Source: BACL11 sp945865535
GTDB lineage: Bacteria; Bacteroidota; Bacteroidia; Flavobacteriales; BACL11
Length of the DNA stretch: 55,321 nucleotides
Direction of reading: 5' to 3'
NCBI GenBank assembly: GCA_947502765.1
Contig: CANNBA010000014.1
Span: 1-55,321, forward strand
Position 1 is the first letter of the stretch, and each line of letters starts with the position of its first letter. Position numbers and translations under genes: made by a program. The notes beneath the pieces are model-generated. The model was given only the letters and a program-made list of their open reading frames with translations. It searched no databases and was not told the origin of the DNA. Shown piece by piece: positions 34,711-43,385 of the stretch.

Positions 34711-36003
34711 TTATTTCTTAATAAACTTGAAATTCTTTCCAGTATAAATTGCTTTCTCACCAAGCGCTTCTTCTATTCTTAAAAGCTGATTATACTTTGC
34801 CATTCTATCGGAACGAGAAGCGGAGCCCGTTTTAATTTGTCCGCAATTTAGAGCAACTGCTAAATCAGCAATAGTAGTATCCTCAGTCTCTCCTGATCTA
34901 TGACTCATAACTGATGTATAGGAATTATTTTGAGCCATTTTTACCGCATTAATCGTTTCGGTAAGCGTCCCAATCTGGTTTACCTTTATCAAAATAGAGT
35001 TTGCAATATGATTTTCAATTCCTCTGCCTAATCGCTTCACATTTGTCACAAATAAATCGTCACCTACAAGCTGAACTTTATCCCCAATCTTAGTTGTTAA
35101 ATCTTTCCAAGCAACCCAATCGTCTTCATCCAAACCATCTTCAATGGATAAGATTGGATATTTCTTAGTCCAACTTGCCCAGTAGTCGATCATTTCAGAT
35201 GGGGTTAATTTATCGCCTGTTGATTGGTGCAAGTGATATACATTCTCCTCTGGATTATAAAACTCAGAAGCAGCTGCATCAATAGCAATATACATATCTT
35301 CTCCTGGCCTGTAGCCAGCAGCTTCAATAGCTTTTAATACTACTTCTATGGCTTGTTCATTAGATCCTAAATTTGGTGCAAAACCTCCTTCATCACCTAC
35401 ATTAGTTGAGTGTCCTTGAGCCTGCAACTCAGATTTTAAGTGATGAAATACTTCAGTACCCATTTGTAAAGCTTCAGCAAAAGAACTAGCTCCAATTGGC
35501 ATCACCATAAATTCTTGAAAATCGATACTATTATCAGCATGAGATCCCCCATTTAAAATATTCATCATAGGTATAGGAAGTTCTCTAGCATTTTCTCCTC
35601 CAATATAATTATAAAGCGATTTTCCAGTTTCTTGAGCACCAGCTTTTGCGCAGGCTAATGAAACCGCAAGCATAGCATTGGCACCCAAATTTGCCTTGTT
35701 TGGTGTTCCATCTAAAGCAATCATCTTGTTGTCAATAAGAGTTTGATCATTCACATCAACACCATTTAACTCCTCATTTATTATAGTTTTAATATGCTGG
35801 ACTGCTTTTAAAACCCCCTTTCCTAAATACGTTATTTTATCTCCATCTCTAAGCTCCACAGCTTCATACTTACCCGTAGAAGCCCCTGATGGAACTGCTG
35901 CTCTTCCCATTATGCCATTTTCTGTAAAAACTTCTGCTTCAACAGTAGGATTTCCTCTAGAATCAAGGATTTGCCTTGCATATATATTTATAATTTTTCC
36001 CAC
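34711..36003 (-). CDS. eno: Enolase, GTG start
   Basis: 430 residues. Interconverts 2-phosphoglycerate and phosphoenolpyruvate in glycolysis. Motifs are ARQILDSRGNPTVEAE at the N-terminus, GGSHADNS, the metal ligand regions EDGLDEDD and GDDLFVTN, the catalytic lysine region ILIKVNQIGTL and the signature SHRSGETED. The start codon is GTG and shares its first G with the carA stop codon TAG (TAGTG at 36001-36005), a one-base overlap that implies translational coupling to carA. Confidence 0.97.
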   Translation of the reverse strand: MGKIINIYARQILDSRGNPTVEAEVFTENGIMGRAAVPSGASTGKYEAVELRDGDKITYLGKGVLKAVQHIKTIINEELNGVDVNDQTLIDNKMIALDGTPNKANLGANAMLAVSLACAKAGAQETGKSLYNYIGGENARELPIPMMNILNGGSHADNSIDFQEFMVMPIGASSFAEALQMGTEVFHHLKSELQAQGHSTNVGDEGGFAPNLGSNEQAIEVVLKAIEAAGYRPGEDMYIAIDAAASEFYNPEENVYHLHQSTGDKLTPSEMIDYWASWTKKYPILSIEDGLDEDDWVAWKDLTTKIGDKVQLVGDDLFVTNVKRLGRGIENHIANSILIKVNQIGTLTETINAVKMAQNNSYTSVMSHRSGETEDTTIADLAVALNCGQIKTGSASRSDRMAKYNQLLRIEEALGEKAIYTGKNFKFIKK

Positions 36004-37106
36004 TATTTTTTCTTAATATTATTTATAAAATCATCAAATAAGTATCTTGAATCATGTGGACCAGGTGATGATTCTGGATGGTACTGAACAGAAAAACAAT
36101 TTTTATTTACCAATTTAATTCCTTCAATAGTATCATCATTTAGATTGATGTGAGTTATCTCAACATTAGGATTATTATTAATATCCTCATCAGAAATTCC
36201 AAAACCATGATTCTGAGAAGTAACTTCTGCTTTTCCAGTAACCAAATTCTTAACCGGATGGTTTATTCCTCTGTGACCATTATGCATTTTATAAGTTGAA
36301 ATTCCTTGCGAAAGTGCTAACGCTTGATGCCCTAAACAAATTCCAAAAACCGCTTTTCCATCAGTGGTAATTTTTTTCACCTGTTCAATAACCTCTGGCA
36401 TTGCTGCAGGATCTCCAGGTCCATTTGATAAAAAGAAACCATCAGGATTCCATTTTTTCATCTCTTCATAAGTAGTATCCATTGGAAATACCTTTAAATA
36501 GCAACCTCTATCTGTCATGCATTTTAAGATATTTCTTTTCACTCCTAAATCCAAAACAGCAACTTTTATTTCAGCATTTTCATCTCCTACAAAATAAGAA
36601 TCAGAAGTACATACAGATGAAGAAAGTTCTAGCCCTTCCATAGATGGAACTTCTTTTAACAGTTTAGTGAGCTCAGCAATATCAGTAGTGGCAGTTGAAA
36701 TAATGGCATTCATTGCGCCTTTATCTCGAATATGACGCACTACTGCTCTTGTATCTACATCAGAAATTACCACTTTTTTTTGCTGTACAAAATAAGAATT
36801 TAACTCGCCATCTGCTCCTTCACGCGAAAAACCATTATTAAAATTTTTACAGATTAAGCCAGCAATCTTCATAGTATCAGATTCTACCTCATTATTTTTA
36901 ATTCCGTAATTACCAATATGGGCAGAAGTTGTAATCATCAATTGTCCAAAATAAGAAGGATCAGTAAATACCTCCTGATAACCAGTCATACCGGTATTAA
37001 AACAAAGTTCACCAGTTGCAATCCCATCAATGCCATTTGCTTTTCCATGAAAGATTGTTCCATCTTGCAACAATAGTACTGCTGGTTTTTTCTTTATGTA
37101 TTTCAT
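36003..37106 (-). CDS. carA: Carbamoyl-phosphate synthase small subunit
   Basis: 367 residues. Glutaminase subunit that supplies ammonia to CarB for carbamoyl phosphate, used for pyrimidines and arginine. N-terminal CPSase domain (LQDGTIFHG, TGMTGYQEV) and class I amidotransferase domain with the nucleophile elbow GICLGHQ, the NHGF segment and the catalytic HPESSPGPHD. carB is not adjacent. It follows rplQ after a 54-bp gap that holds a hairpin, and I found no consensus -7 box there, so expression may depend partly on read-through from the ribosomal operon. Confidence 0.97.
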   Translation of the reverse strand: MKYIKKKPAVLLLQDGTIFHGKANGIDGIATGELCFNTGMTGYQEVFTDPSYFGQLMITTSAHIGNYGIKNNEVESDTMKIAGLICKNFNNGFSREGADGELNSYFVQQKKVVISDVDTRAVVRHIRDKGAMNAIISTATTDIAELTKLLKEVPSMEGLELSSSVCTSDSYFVGDENAEIKVAVLDLGVKRNILKCMTDRGCYLKVFPMDTTYEEMKKWNPDGFFLSNGPGDPAAMPEVIEQVKKITTDGKAVFGICLGHQALALSQGISTYKMHNGHRGINHPVKNLVTGKAEVTSQNHGFGISDEDINNNPNVEITHINLNDDTIEGIKLVNKNCFSVQYHPESSPGPHDSRYLFDDFINNIKKK

Positions 37107-37114
37107 TTTAGTTT

Positions 37115-37152
37115 TTATAAAAAAAAGGATAAAACCTAAGCTTTACCCTTTT
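37115..37152 (-). terminator. Hairpin after rplQ, terminator or attenuator
   Basis: On the minus strand an 11-bp A/T-rich stem with one G-U pair (37142-37152 with 37123-37133, eight-base loop) is followed by a run of T. It lies at the end of the ribosomal cluster just before carA. The weak stem may allow partial read-through into carA-eno-gltA. Confidence 0.6.
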
Positions 37153-37160
37153 ATAAAATC

Positions 37161-37844
37161 TTAAAAAAAGCTATATAACAACTCTCCTTTTTGTTCTTTA
37201 TTTTCAGGGGTATCATCTTCTTCTGTATTTTCTTCTGGAGCTGGAGCAACCTCAATAGCTTCTTCAACTACAGGAGTTTCTTCTGCTTTTACTTCCTCCT
37301 CAACTACAGTTTCTTCAGCGGACGCTTCTTCAACTACAACTGCTTCTTCAACTACAACTGCTTCTTCAACTACAACAGCTTCTTCAACTACAACAGCTTC
37401 TTCAACTATAGGAGCTACGGCTTCAACCGTTTTTTTCTTAGTTCTTCTTGCTTTTTTATGTGTAGGTTTATCAGTTGTATAATCTTGATTATAATCCACT
37501 AATTCAATATATGCCATTTGAGCATTATCGCCTAATCTATTGCTTAACTTCAGAATTCTAGTATATCCTCCTGGTCTATCTGCAATTTTTGTAGCAATAT
37601 CACTAAACAACTCAGTAATAGCTTCTTTTTGTTTTAAGTAAGAAAAAACAGTTCTTCTTGAATGTGTTGTATCTTGTTTTGATTTTGTAATCAAAGGTTC
37701 AATATATACTCTTAACGCTTTTGCTTTAGCCAAAGTAGTTTGAATTCTTTTGTGCTCAATTAATGAGCATGCCATATTAGCAAGCATTGCTTTTCTGTGT
37801 GCAGATGTCCTACTTAAGTGATTGAATTTCTTACCGTGTCTCAT
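37161..37844 (-). CDS. rplQ: 50S ribosomal protein L17 with long acidic repeat tail
   Basis: 227 residues against about 120-130 in E. coli. The L17 core is residues 1-120 (MRHGKKFNHLSRTSAHRKAM). Then comes a lysine/arginine patch (HKKARRTKKK) and an acidic tail with tandem VVVEEA hexapeptides, ending in a short KEQKGELLYSFF. Extended L17 tails are known in Bacteroidota. The tail is presumably disordered and its function is unknown. Last gene of the ribosomal cluster, 22 bases after rpoA. Confidence 0.96.
   Translation of the reverse strand: MRHGKKFNHLSRTSAHRKAMLANMACSLIEHKRIQTTLAKAKALRVYIEPLITKSKQDTTHSRRTVFSYLKQKEAITELFSDIATKIADRPGGYTRILKLSNRLGDNAQMAYIELVDYNQDYTTDKPTHKKARRTKKKTVEAVAPIVEEAVVVEEAVVVEEAVVVEEAVVVEEASAEETVVEEEVKAEETPVVEEAIEVAPAPEENTEEDDTPENKEQKGELLYSFF
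37324..37413 (-). repeat. 18-bp tandem repeats in the rplQ tail
   Basis: Four near-identical 18-bp units (plus-strand GCTTCTTCAACTACAACT or ...ACA) start at 37324, 37342, 37360 and 37378, with a partial fifth at 37396. Each encodes VVVEEA on the minus strand. The period is in frame, so copy-number change only alters tail length. Confidence 0.92.
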
Positions 37845-37866
37845 TTTCTTCTAATCTTTTATTCTT

Positions 37867-38838
37867 TTAATTATACTTTTCAGTATCATATCCGAAAGTC
37901 AGTCCTTTATCTTTTACTAACTCTTCTAATTCTGTAAGTGATTTCTTGCCAAAGTTTCTGAATTTTAACATATCCGATTTCTTGAAAGAAACCAATTCAC
38001 CTAATGTAAATACCTCAGCAGTTTTTAAACAGTTTAATGCTCTAACTGACAAACCAAATTCAGTTAATTCAGTTTTTAATAACTGACGCATGTGTAATGT
38101 ATCTTCATCAAATTCATCAGCAATTGCTTCTTCTAAATTAATTTTCTCATCAGAGAACAGCATGAAGTGTTGAATTAAAATTTTGGAAGCTTCAGTAAGG
38201 GCTTTCTTTGGCTCTATTGAACCATCAGTTGTAATATTTAAATTTAATTTCTCAAAGTCGGTTTTTTGTCCAACTCTGTAATTCTCAACATTATAATTTA
38301 CATTTTTAATTGGTGTAAAAATAGAATCAATAGCAATGGTGCCAATTGGCGCCTCTTCATCTATATTCTCATCAGCAGGAACATAGCCTCTTCCTTTTGC
38401 AACTGTAAATTCCATTTCAAAATTTACTAATTTATCCATCTCGCAAATTAACTGCTCGGTATTTAAAACTTGAAAATTTGACAAACTACTTGCAATATCT
38501 GCAGCAGTTACAGTTCCACTTTTATTAACTTTTAATGTAGCCTTTTCGGATTCTACTGAATCTATTTGTTTCTTAAATCTAACTTGTTTAAGGTTTAAAA
38601 TAATTTCAGTAACATCTTGAACAACACCCTCAATAGTTGAGAATTCATGATCAACACCTTTAATTTTAATTGATGTGATTGCATACCCTTCTAAAGAAGA
38701 TAGTAACACTCTTCTTAAAGCATTCCCTACTGTTAAACCAAAACCTTGTTCTAAAGGACGGAACTCAAAATTTCCTTGGTTAGCTGACTCATTAATCATT
38801 ACTACCTCTTCGGGCTTTTGAAAATTTAAAATTGACAT
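37867..38838 (-). CDS. rpoA: DNA-directed RNA polymerase subunit alpha
   Basis: 323 residues. The N-terminal assembly domain (about 1-235; FRPLEQGFGLTVGNALRRVLLSSLEGYA) mediates dimerisation and binding of beta/beta'. The C-terminal domain (about 250-323; LNCLKTAEVFTLGELVSFKKSDMLKFRNFGKKSL, split here by family motifs) contacts DNA and activators. The stretch before the C-terminal domain is acidic. Located between rpsD and rplQ as in the standard alpha operon. Confidence 0.98.
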   Translation of the reverse strand: MSILNFQKPEEVVMINESANQGNFEFRPLEQGFGLTVGNALRRVLLSSLEGYAITSIKIKGVDHEFSTIEGVVQDVTEIILNLKQVRFKKQIDSVESEKATLKVNKSGTVTAADIASSLSNFQVLNTEQLICEMDKLVNFEMEFTVAKGRGYVPADENIDEEAPIGTIAIDSIFTPIKNVNYNVENYRVGQKTDFEKLNLNITTDGSIEPKKALTEASKILIQHFMLFSDEKINLEEAIADEFDEDTLHMRQLLKTELTEFGLSVRALNCLKTAEVFTLGELVSFKKSDMLKFRNFGKKSLTELEELVKDKGLTFGYDTEKYN

Positions 38839-38863
38839 ATTTATTTATTTTTTAAATTATTTT

Positions 38864-39469
38864 TTATTTAGAGTACAACTCTACAATTACTTGTTCCTTT
38901 ATATTTTCAGGAATTTGAATTCTTTCTGGAGCGATAATAACTTTACCAACTTTCGTTTCAGAATTAAACTCCAACCACTCCATTTGATTTCTATTTGCAG
39001 ACACTGAAGTTGCAATTACTTCTAATAATTTTGAACGCTCACGAACGGAAACAAGATCTCCCACTTGTAACTCATATGAAGGAATATTAATATTTTCGCC
39101 ATTCACCGTAATGTGATTGTGAGTTACTAACTGACGAGCAGCCCTTCTAGTAGGAGCAATTCCTAATCTAAAAACTACATTATCTAAACGCATTTCACAA
39201 AGACGTAATAAATTTTCTCCTGTTACACCTTTTCTTCTAAGGGCTTCTTTAAATAAATTAGAAAATTGCTTTTCTAAAATACCATAAGTAAATTTAGCTT
39301 TTTGTTTTTCCATTAATTGCACCCCATATGCTGACTCCTTGCCTCTTCTTTTTTGGCTCCCGTGCTGTCCTGGTCCATAGGCTTTTTTAGCTAATGCTTT
39401 ATCTGGACCAAAAATTGGTTCTCCAAATCTTCTTGCAATTCTTGATGTTGGGCCTGTATATCTTGCCAT
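38864..39469 (-). CDS. rpsD: 30S ribosomal protein S4, zinc-free type
   Basis: 201 residues. Primary 16S rRNA binder and, in other bacteria, repressor of the alpha operon. The N-terminus MARYTGPTSRIARRFGE lacks the four-cysteine zinc site of C+ S4 proteins. The S4 RNA-binding motif is at about 92-155 (MRLDNVVFRLGIAPTRRAARQLV). It is preceded by an A-rich, not a Shine-Dalgarno-like, stretch. Confidence 0.97.
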   Translation of the reverse strand: MARYTGPTSRIARRFGEPIFGPDKALAKKAYGPGQHGSQKRRGKESAYGVQLMEKQKAKFTYGILEKQFSNLFKEALRRKGVTGENLLRLCEMRLDNVVFRLGIAPTRRAARQLVTHNHITVNGENINIPSYELQVGDLVSVRERSKLLEVIATSVSANRNQMEWLEFNSETKVGKVIIAPERIQIPENIKEQVIVELYSK

Positions 39470-39492
39470 GTTTTCTTCTTAATATAAATTAA

Positions 39493-39873
39493 TTAAACTC
39501 TTCTCTTTTTGGGTGGACGACATCCATTATGCGGTAATGGTGTAACATCTACAATCTCAGTAACAATGATTCCGGCATTATGAATGGATCTAATAGCCGA
39601 CTCTCTTCCTTGACCAGGTCCTTTTACAAACAATTTAACTCTTTTTAGCCCTTTTTCAAGAGCTACTTTTGCACAATCTTCAGCTGCCATTTGTGCAGCA
39701 TAAGGAGTATTCTTTTTAGATCCTCTGAATCCCATTTTACCAGCAGATGACCAAGCAATAACCTGTCCACTGTTATTAGTAAGGGAGATAATAATATTAT
39801 TGAAACTTGCTTGAATGTGCGCCTCACCATCAGATTCAACTCTAACTGTATTCTTTTTTATTGTTTTAGCCAT
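39493..39873 (-). CDS. rpsK: 30S ribosomal protein S11
   Basis: 126 residues. Platform protein of the small subunit near the 3' end of 16S rRNA. Signature HNGCRPPKKRRV at the C-terminus and NNSGQVIAWSSAGKMGFRGSKK in the middle. Ten bases after rpsM in the alpha operon order rpsM-rpsK-rpsD-rpoA-rplQ. Confidence 0.98.
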   Translation of the reverse strand: MAKTIKKNTVRVESDGEAHIQASFNNIIISLTNNSGQVIAWSSAGKMGFRGSKKNTPYAAQMAAEDCAKVALEKGLKRVKLFVKGPGQGRESAIRSIHNAGIIVTEIVDVTPLPHNGCRPPKKRRV

Positions 39874-39883
39874 TACTTAATGA

Positions 39884-40261
39884 TTATTTAGAAACTACTT
39901 TTTTATTAGCAACTGTTTTTCTTTTCCCTTTTCTAGTTCTAGAATTATTTTTAGTTCTTTGACCTCTTAAGGGCAATCCCATTCTGTGACGAATTCCTCT
40001 GTAACAACCAATATCCATTAATCGCTTAATGTTCATTTTTGTTTCAGCTCTTAACTCACCTTCTACAGTGTATCTCTCACCAATTATTGTTCTAATTGCA
40101 TTTGATTCATCATCTGACCAGTCCTGAACTTTCTTGTCGTGTGAAACTTTTGCTTCATCTAAAATTGCTTTTGCAAAAGATGAGCCAATTCCATAAATAT
40201 AAGTTAAACCAATAACTCCTCTTTTATTTTTTGGTAAATCAATACCTTGAATTCTTGCCAT
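39884..40261 (-). CDS. rpsM: 30S ribosomal protein S13
   Basis: 125 residues. Head protein contacting tRNA and the L5 bridge. Seen are MARIQGIDLPKNKRGVIGLTYIYGIG (start), GCYRGIRHRMGLPLRGQRTKNNSRT (split signature near 85-108) and a basic tail. It follows rpmJ by two bases. Confidence 0.98.
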   Translation of the reverse strand: MARIQGIDLPKNKRGVIGLTYIYGIGSSFAKAILDEAKVSHDKKVQDWSDDESNAIRTIIGERYTVEGELRAETKMNIKRLMDIGCYRGIRHRMGLPLRGQRTKNNSRTRKGKRKTVANKKVVSK

Positions 40262-40263
40262 TA

Positions 40264-40380
40264 TTAACCTTGTCTTTGTTTATACCTTGGATTCTTCTTG
40301 TTAATTACATAAACGCGACCTTTTCTTTTCACGATAATGCAATCTTCACTTCTCTTTTTTACTGATGCTCGTACTTTCAT
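40264..40380 (-). CDS. rpmJ: 50S ribosomal protein L36, zinc-free variant
   Basis: Short frame of 38 residues from ATG at 40378-40380 to TAA at 40264-40266, starting MKVRASVKKRSEDC and ending NPRYKQRQG. The canonical zinc ligands of L36 are Cys11, Cys14, Cys27 and His33; here they read Ser11, Cys14, Asn27 and Tyr33, so zinc cannot be bound in the usual way. The C-minus form is common in Bacteroidota. Position between infA and rpsM is standard. Confidence 0.96.
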   Translation of the reverse strand: MKVRASVKKRSEDCIIVKRKGRVYVINKKNPRYKQRQG

Positions 40381-40395
40381 TTTCTTTTTATTTTA

Positions 40396-40611
40396 TTAGT
40401 ACCTAAATGTTATCCTACCTTTTGTTAAATCATACGGTGACATTTCTATCTTTACTTTGTCTCCAGTTAGCAATTTAATATAAAACTTTCTCATCTTACC
40501 AGAAATATGAGCAATAACCTCATGTCCATTTTCTAGCTCCACACGAAACATAGCATTTGATAATGCTTGTGTAATCGTTCCATCTAGTTCTATATTATCT
40601 TGTTTAGCCAT
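40396..40611 (-). CDS. infA: Translation initiation factor IF-1
   Basis: 71 residues, the normal length. S1-like OB-fold that binds the ribosomal A site during initiation. Signature phrases MAKQDNIELDGTI, NAMFRVELENGHEV and KIEMSPYDLTKGRITFRY. Its start overlaps the end of map by eight bases, implying coupled translation. Confidence 0.98.
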   Translation of the reverse strand: MAKQDNIELDGTITQALSNAMFRVELENGHEVIAHISGKMRKFYIKLLTGDKVKIEMSPYDLTKGRITFRY

Positions 40612-41377
40612 TTATCTTTTTTTCTATCTCTACAAAACTTGACAATATTTCTGCTTTTCCTTTTCGAACCACAATGGTATGTTCAAAATGAGCAGATGGT
40701 TTATTATCAAGAGTTGTTATTGTCCAGCCATCATTATGTTGCATAATCCCTCTTTCTCCCATATTAATCATTGGCTCAATCGCAATAACTAATCCTTCTT
40801 TAAGCAGTATTCCTTTTCCTTTTTTGCCGTAATTAGGAACTTCTGGTGATTCATGAAGATTCTTACCAACTCCATGACCAACTAACTCTCTTACTACTCC
40901 ATATCCAAAACTCTCCGCATACTTTTGAACTGCATAACCAATATCACCCACTCTATTTCCTGAAACAGCCATTTCAATTCCTTTATAAAGTGACTCTTTG
41001 GTAACTTTAAGTAATTGTTTTATTTGAAAATCTACTTCACCAACTTCATAAGTAAAAGCAGAATCTCCATAATAGCCATTCATCACTACTCCACAATCGA
41101 CAGATAAAATATCGCCATCTTTAAGAGCTCTACCATTTGGGATACCGTGTACTACCTGATCATTTGGTGAAACACACAATGTGTTAGGAAATCCATTATA
41201 ACCTTTAAAAGCCGGAATTCCTCCATTATCCCTGATAAACTCTTCCGCAATTTCATCCAATGCTTGGGTAGTTATCCCTGGTTTTATCAGCCCCGCTATC
41301 TCAGCAAGGGTTTTTGCAACAAGTAAAGAACTTTCTCTTATTAAATCAATCTCTTCTTCTGTCTTATAGTACATCAT
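40604..41377 (-). CDS. map: Type I methionine aminopeptidase
   Basis: 257 residues. Removes the initiator methionine from nascent proteins. The five metal ligands are visible in DCGVVMNGYYGDSA (two Asp), GHGVGKNLHESP (His), EPMINMG (Glu) and HFEHTIVV (Glu); the substrate His is in VVHGIPNG. The start is MMYYKTEEEI; either of two adjacent ATGs may be used. It sits between secY and infA, without adk. Confidence 0.97.
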   Translation of the reverse strand: MMYYKTEEEIDLIRESSLLVAKTLAEIAGLIKPGITTQALDEIAEEFIRDNGGIPAFKGYNGFPNTLCVSPNDQVVHGIPNGRALKDGDILSVDCGVVMNGYYGDSAFTYEVGEVDFQIKQLLKVTKESLYKGIEMAVSGNRVGDIGYAVQKYAESFGYGVVRELVGHGVGKNLHESPEVPNYGKKGKGILLKEGLVIAIEPMINMGERGIMQHNDGWTITTLDNKPSAHFEHTIVVRKGKAEILSSFVEIEKKING

Positions 41378-41394
41378 AATTAGCTGATGAATAA

Positions 41395-42729
41395 CTACAT
41401 ACCTCCAGAAGACCTTCCTTTAATCCTTCCTGAGTCCATTAATCCATCATAATGACGCATTAATAAGTGACTCTCAATCTGTTGTAATGAATCTAACACT
41501 ACGCCCACTAAAATTAATAATGATGTACCACCATAAAATTGTGCGAACTGTATACTAACCCCTCCTGCCATAGCAAAAGCTGGCAAAATGGCTACAAATC
41601 CTAAAAATAAAGATCCTGGAAATGTAATTCTTGACATCACAGCATCTAAATAATCAGCAGTAGCTCTACCTGGCTTAATACCAGGAATAAATCCTCCATT
41701 CTTTTTCATATCATCAGCCATTTGATTTGGATTAACCGTAAGGGCTGTATAAAAATAGGTGAATACAACAATCAATACAAAGAACAAAAAATTGTACCAA
41801 AACCCACCAAAATCAGTAAGAACAGCCGCAATCCCTTGTAAGCTTTCACTATCAGAAAAACCAACCAATGTAATTGGAACAAACATAATTGCTTGAGCAA
41901 AAATTATAGGCATAACACCAGCTGCATTTACCTTTAAGGGAATAAACTGACGAACACCACCATATTGCTTATTACCAACAACTCTCTTGGCGTATTGTAC
42001 AGGTATTCTTCTTGTACCTTGAATTAATAAAATTGTTATCATAATTACAATTAATAATGCAAGAATCTCTACCATAAAGATTACTAAACCACCACCAGTT
42101 GATCCAAGTGCAGAAACAAATTCTTGCATTAAAGATTGTGGTAATCCAGCAATAATACCAGTCATAATTATTAACGAAATACCATTTCCAATTCCTCTAT
42201 CTGTAATCTTTTCACCTAACCACATTACAAACATAGTACCTGTAACTAGTAAAATAATTGAAGAAAACCAAAAAGCTCCAGCTGGCAACAAGAAAGCTGA
42301 CTCAGGCAATGTTGCTTTTAAGTTTGCAATATAACCAGGAGCTTGACCTGCTGTAATTAAAATAGTTAAATATCTTGTTATGTTGTTGATTTTTCTTCTT
42401 CCGCTCTCTCCTTCTTTTTGTAATTTTTGGAAATAAGGAATAGCCATACCTAATAATTGAATTACAATAGAAGCTGAAATGTAAGGCATAATACCCAAAG
42501 CAAAAATAGAAGCCTGTGAGAATGCACCACCAGTAAACATATTTAATAGTCCCAATAACCCATCAGAAGTTTGAGCTTGCAAAGCGGCAAGCTGAGAAGG
42601 ATCAATACCAGGAATTACAACAAAAGATCCTAATCTGTAAATAGCTAGAATACCAAAAGTCATCAAGATTCGATTTCTCAAATCTTCAATTCTCCAAATA
42701 TTTTTTATTGTTTCTATTATTTTTTTCAT
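41395..42729 (-). CDS. secY: Preprotein translocase subunit SecY
   Basis: 444 residues with ten predicted membrane helices. Forms the Sec channel in the inner membrane, the first export step for the T9SS proteins and Bat proteins of this window. Signatures: RILMTFGILAIYRLGSFV, GIMPYISASIVIQLL (about 79-93, helix 2), KLQKEGESGRRKI loop, and the C-terminal MRHYDGLMDSGRIKGR. One base separates its start from the rplO stop. Confidence 0.98.
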   Translation of the reverse strand: MKKIIETIKNIWRIEDLRNRILMTFGILAIYRLGSFVVIPGIDPSQLAALQAQTSDGLLGLLNMFTGGAFSQASIFALGIMPYISASIVIQLLGMAIPYFQKLQKEGESGRRKINNITRYLTILITAGQAPGYIANLKATLPESAFLLPAGAFWFSSIILLVTGTMFVMWLGEKITDRGIGNGISLIIMTGIIAGLPQSLMQEFVSALGSTGGGLVIFMVEILALLIVIMITILLIQGTRRIPVQYAKRVVGNKQYGGVRQFIPLKVNAAGVMPIIFAQAIMFVPITLVGFSDSESLQGIAAVLTDFGGFWYNFLFFVLIVVFTYFYTALTVNPNQMADDMKKNGGFIPGIKPGRATADYLDAVMSRITFPGSLFLGFVAILPAFAMAGGVSIQFAQFYGGTSLLILVGVVLDSLQQIESHLLMRHYDGLMDSGRIKGRSSGGM

Positions 42730-42730
42730 C

Positions 42731-43189
42731 TTACTTTTCTAAAACAGTTGCTGTACCACCCGCTTTTTCAATTGCTGCTTTTGCAGAAGCAGAAAAAGCA
42801 TTCGCAGTAATATCTAATTTTACAGTAAGTTTACCTCTACCTAAAATTTTAACTAAATCATTTTTCTGAACAAGACCATTATCCATCAAATCTTGTTTTA
42901 AAATAGTTGGTTTAAGTTTCTTAGAAGCAACTAAAATTTCAATAGTATCAATATTAACACCATTATACGCTACTCTGTTGGGAGAAGTAAAGCCAAATTT
43001 AGGAACTCTTCTTTGTAATGGTTGTTGACCACCCTCAAATCCTATTTTCTTTGAATATCCTGAACGAGATTTAGCTCCTTTATGCCCTCTAGTTGAAGTA
43101 CCTCCTTTCTTAGATCCCTCTCCTCTACCAACAACTCTTTTGCTATTTTTTACAGAACCTTGTGCAGGTTTTAAATTATGTAATTCCAT
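42731..43189 (-). CDS. rplO: 50S ribosomal protein L15
   Basis: 152 residues. Late-assembling large-subunit protein. The glycine/basic-rich N-terminus (VVGRGEGSKKGGTSTRGHKG) and the motif FGFTSPNR are visible. Located between rpmD and secY, as in the spc operon. Confidence 0.97.
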   Translation of the reverse strand: MELHNLKPAQGSVKNSKRVVGRGEGSKKGGTSTRGHKGAKSRSGYSKKIGFEGGQQPLQRRVPKFGFTSPNRVAYNGVNIDTIEILVASKKLKPTILKQDLMDNGLVQKNDLVKILGRGKLTVKLDITANAFSASAKAAIEKAGGTATVLEK

Positions 43190-43197
43190 ATCTGTTA

Positions 43198-43374
43198 TTA
43201 TTCTACTACAGTTACTAAATGCGACACTTTCTTAACCATACCTAAGATTTGTGGAGTTGCATTGTGTTCAACTACGGCATACATTTTTCTTAAACCCAAA
43301 GCATCCAAAGTTCTTCTTTGATCTTTTGGCCTGCCAATTCTACTCCTAACTTGCTTAATTTTAATCTTATCCAT
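43198..43374 (-). CDS. rpmD: 50S ribosomal protein L30
   Basis: Short frame of 58 residues from ATG at 43372-43374 to TAA at 43198-43200, translated here from the minus strand: begins MDKIKIKQVRSRIGRP and ends KKVSHLVTVVE. The IGRPKDQRRTLDALGLRK segment is the L30 signature. It lies between rpsE and rplO with gaps of 11 and 8 bases, its standard position. Confidence 0.96.
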   Translation of the reverse strand: MDKIKIKQVRSRIGRPKDQRRTLDALGLRKMYAVVEHNATPQILGMVKKVSHLVTVVE

Positions 43375-43385
43375 TATGGTTATAA

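Noticed and set aside
37191..37502. Plus-strand open frame rich in Phe, Tyr and Asn opposite rplQ
   Set aside because: It is the antisense shadow of the repetitive L17 tail; low-complexity composition and no start signals.
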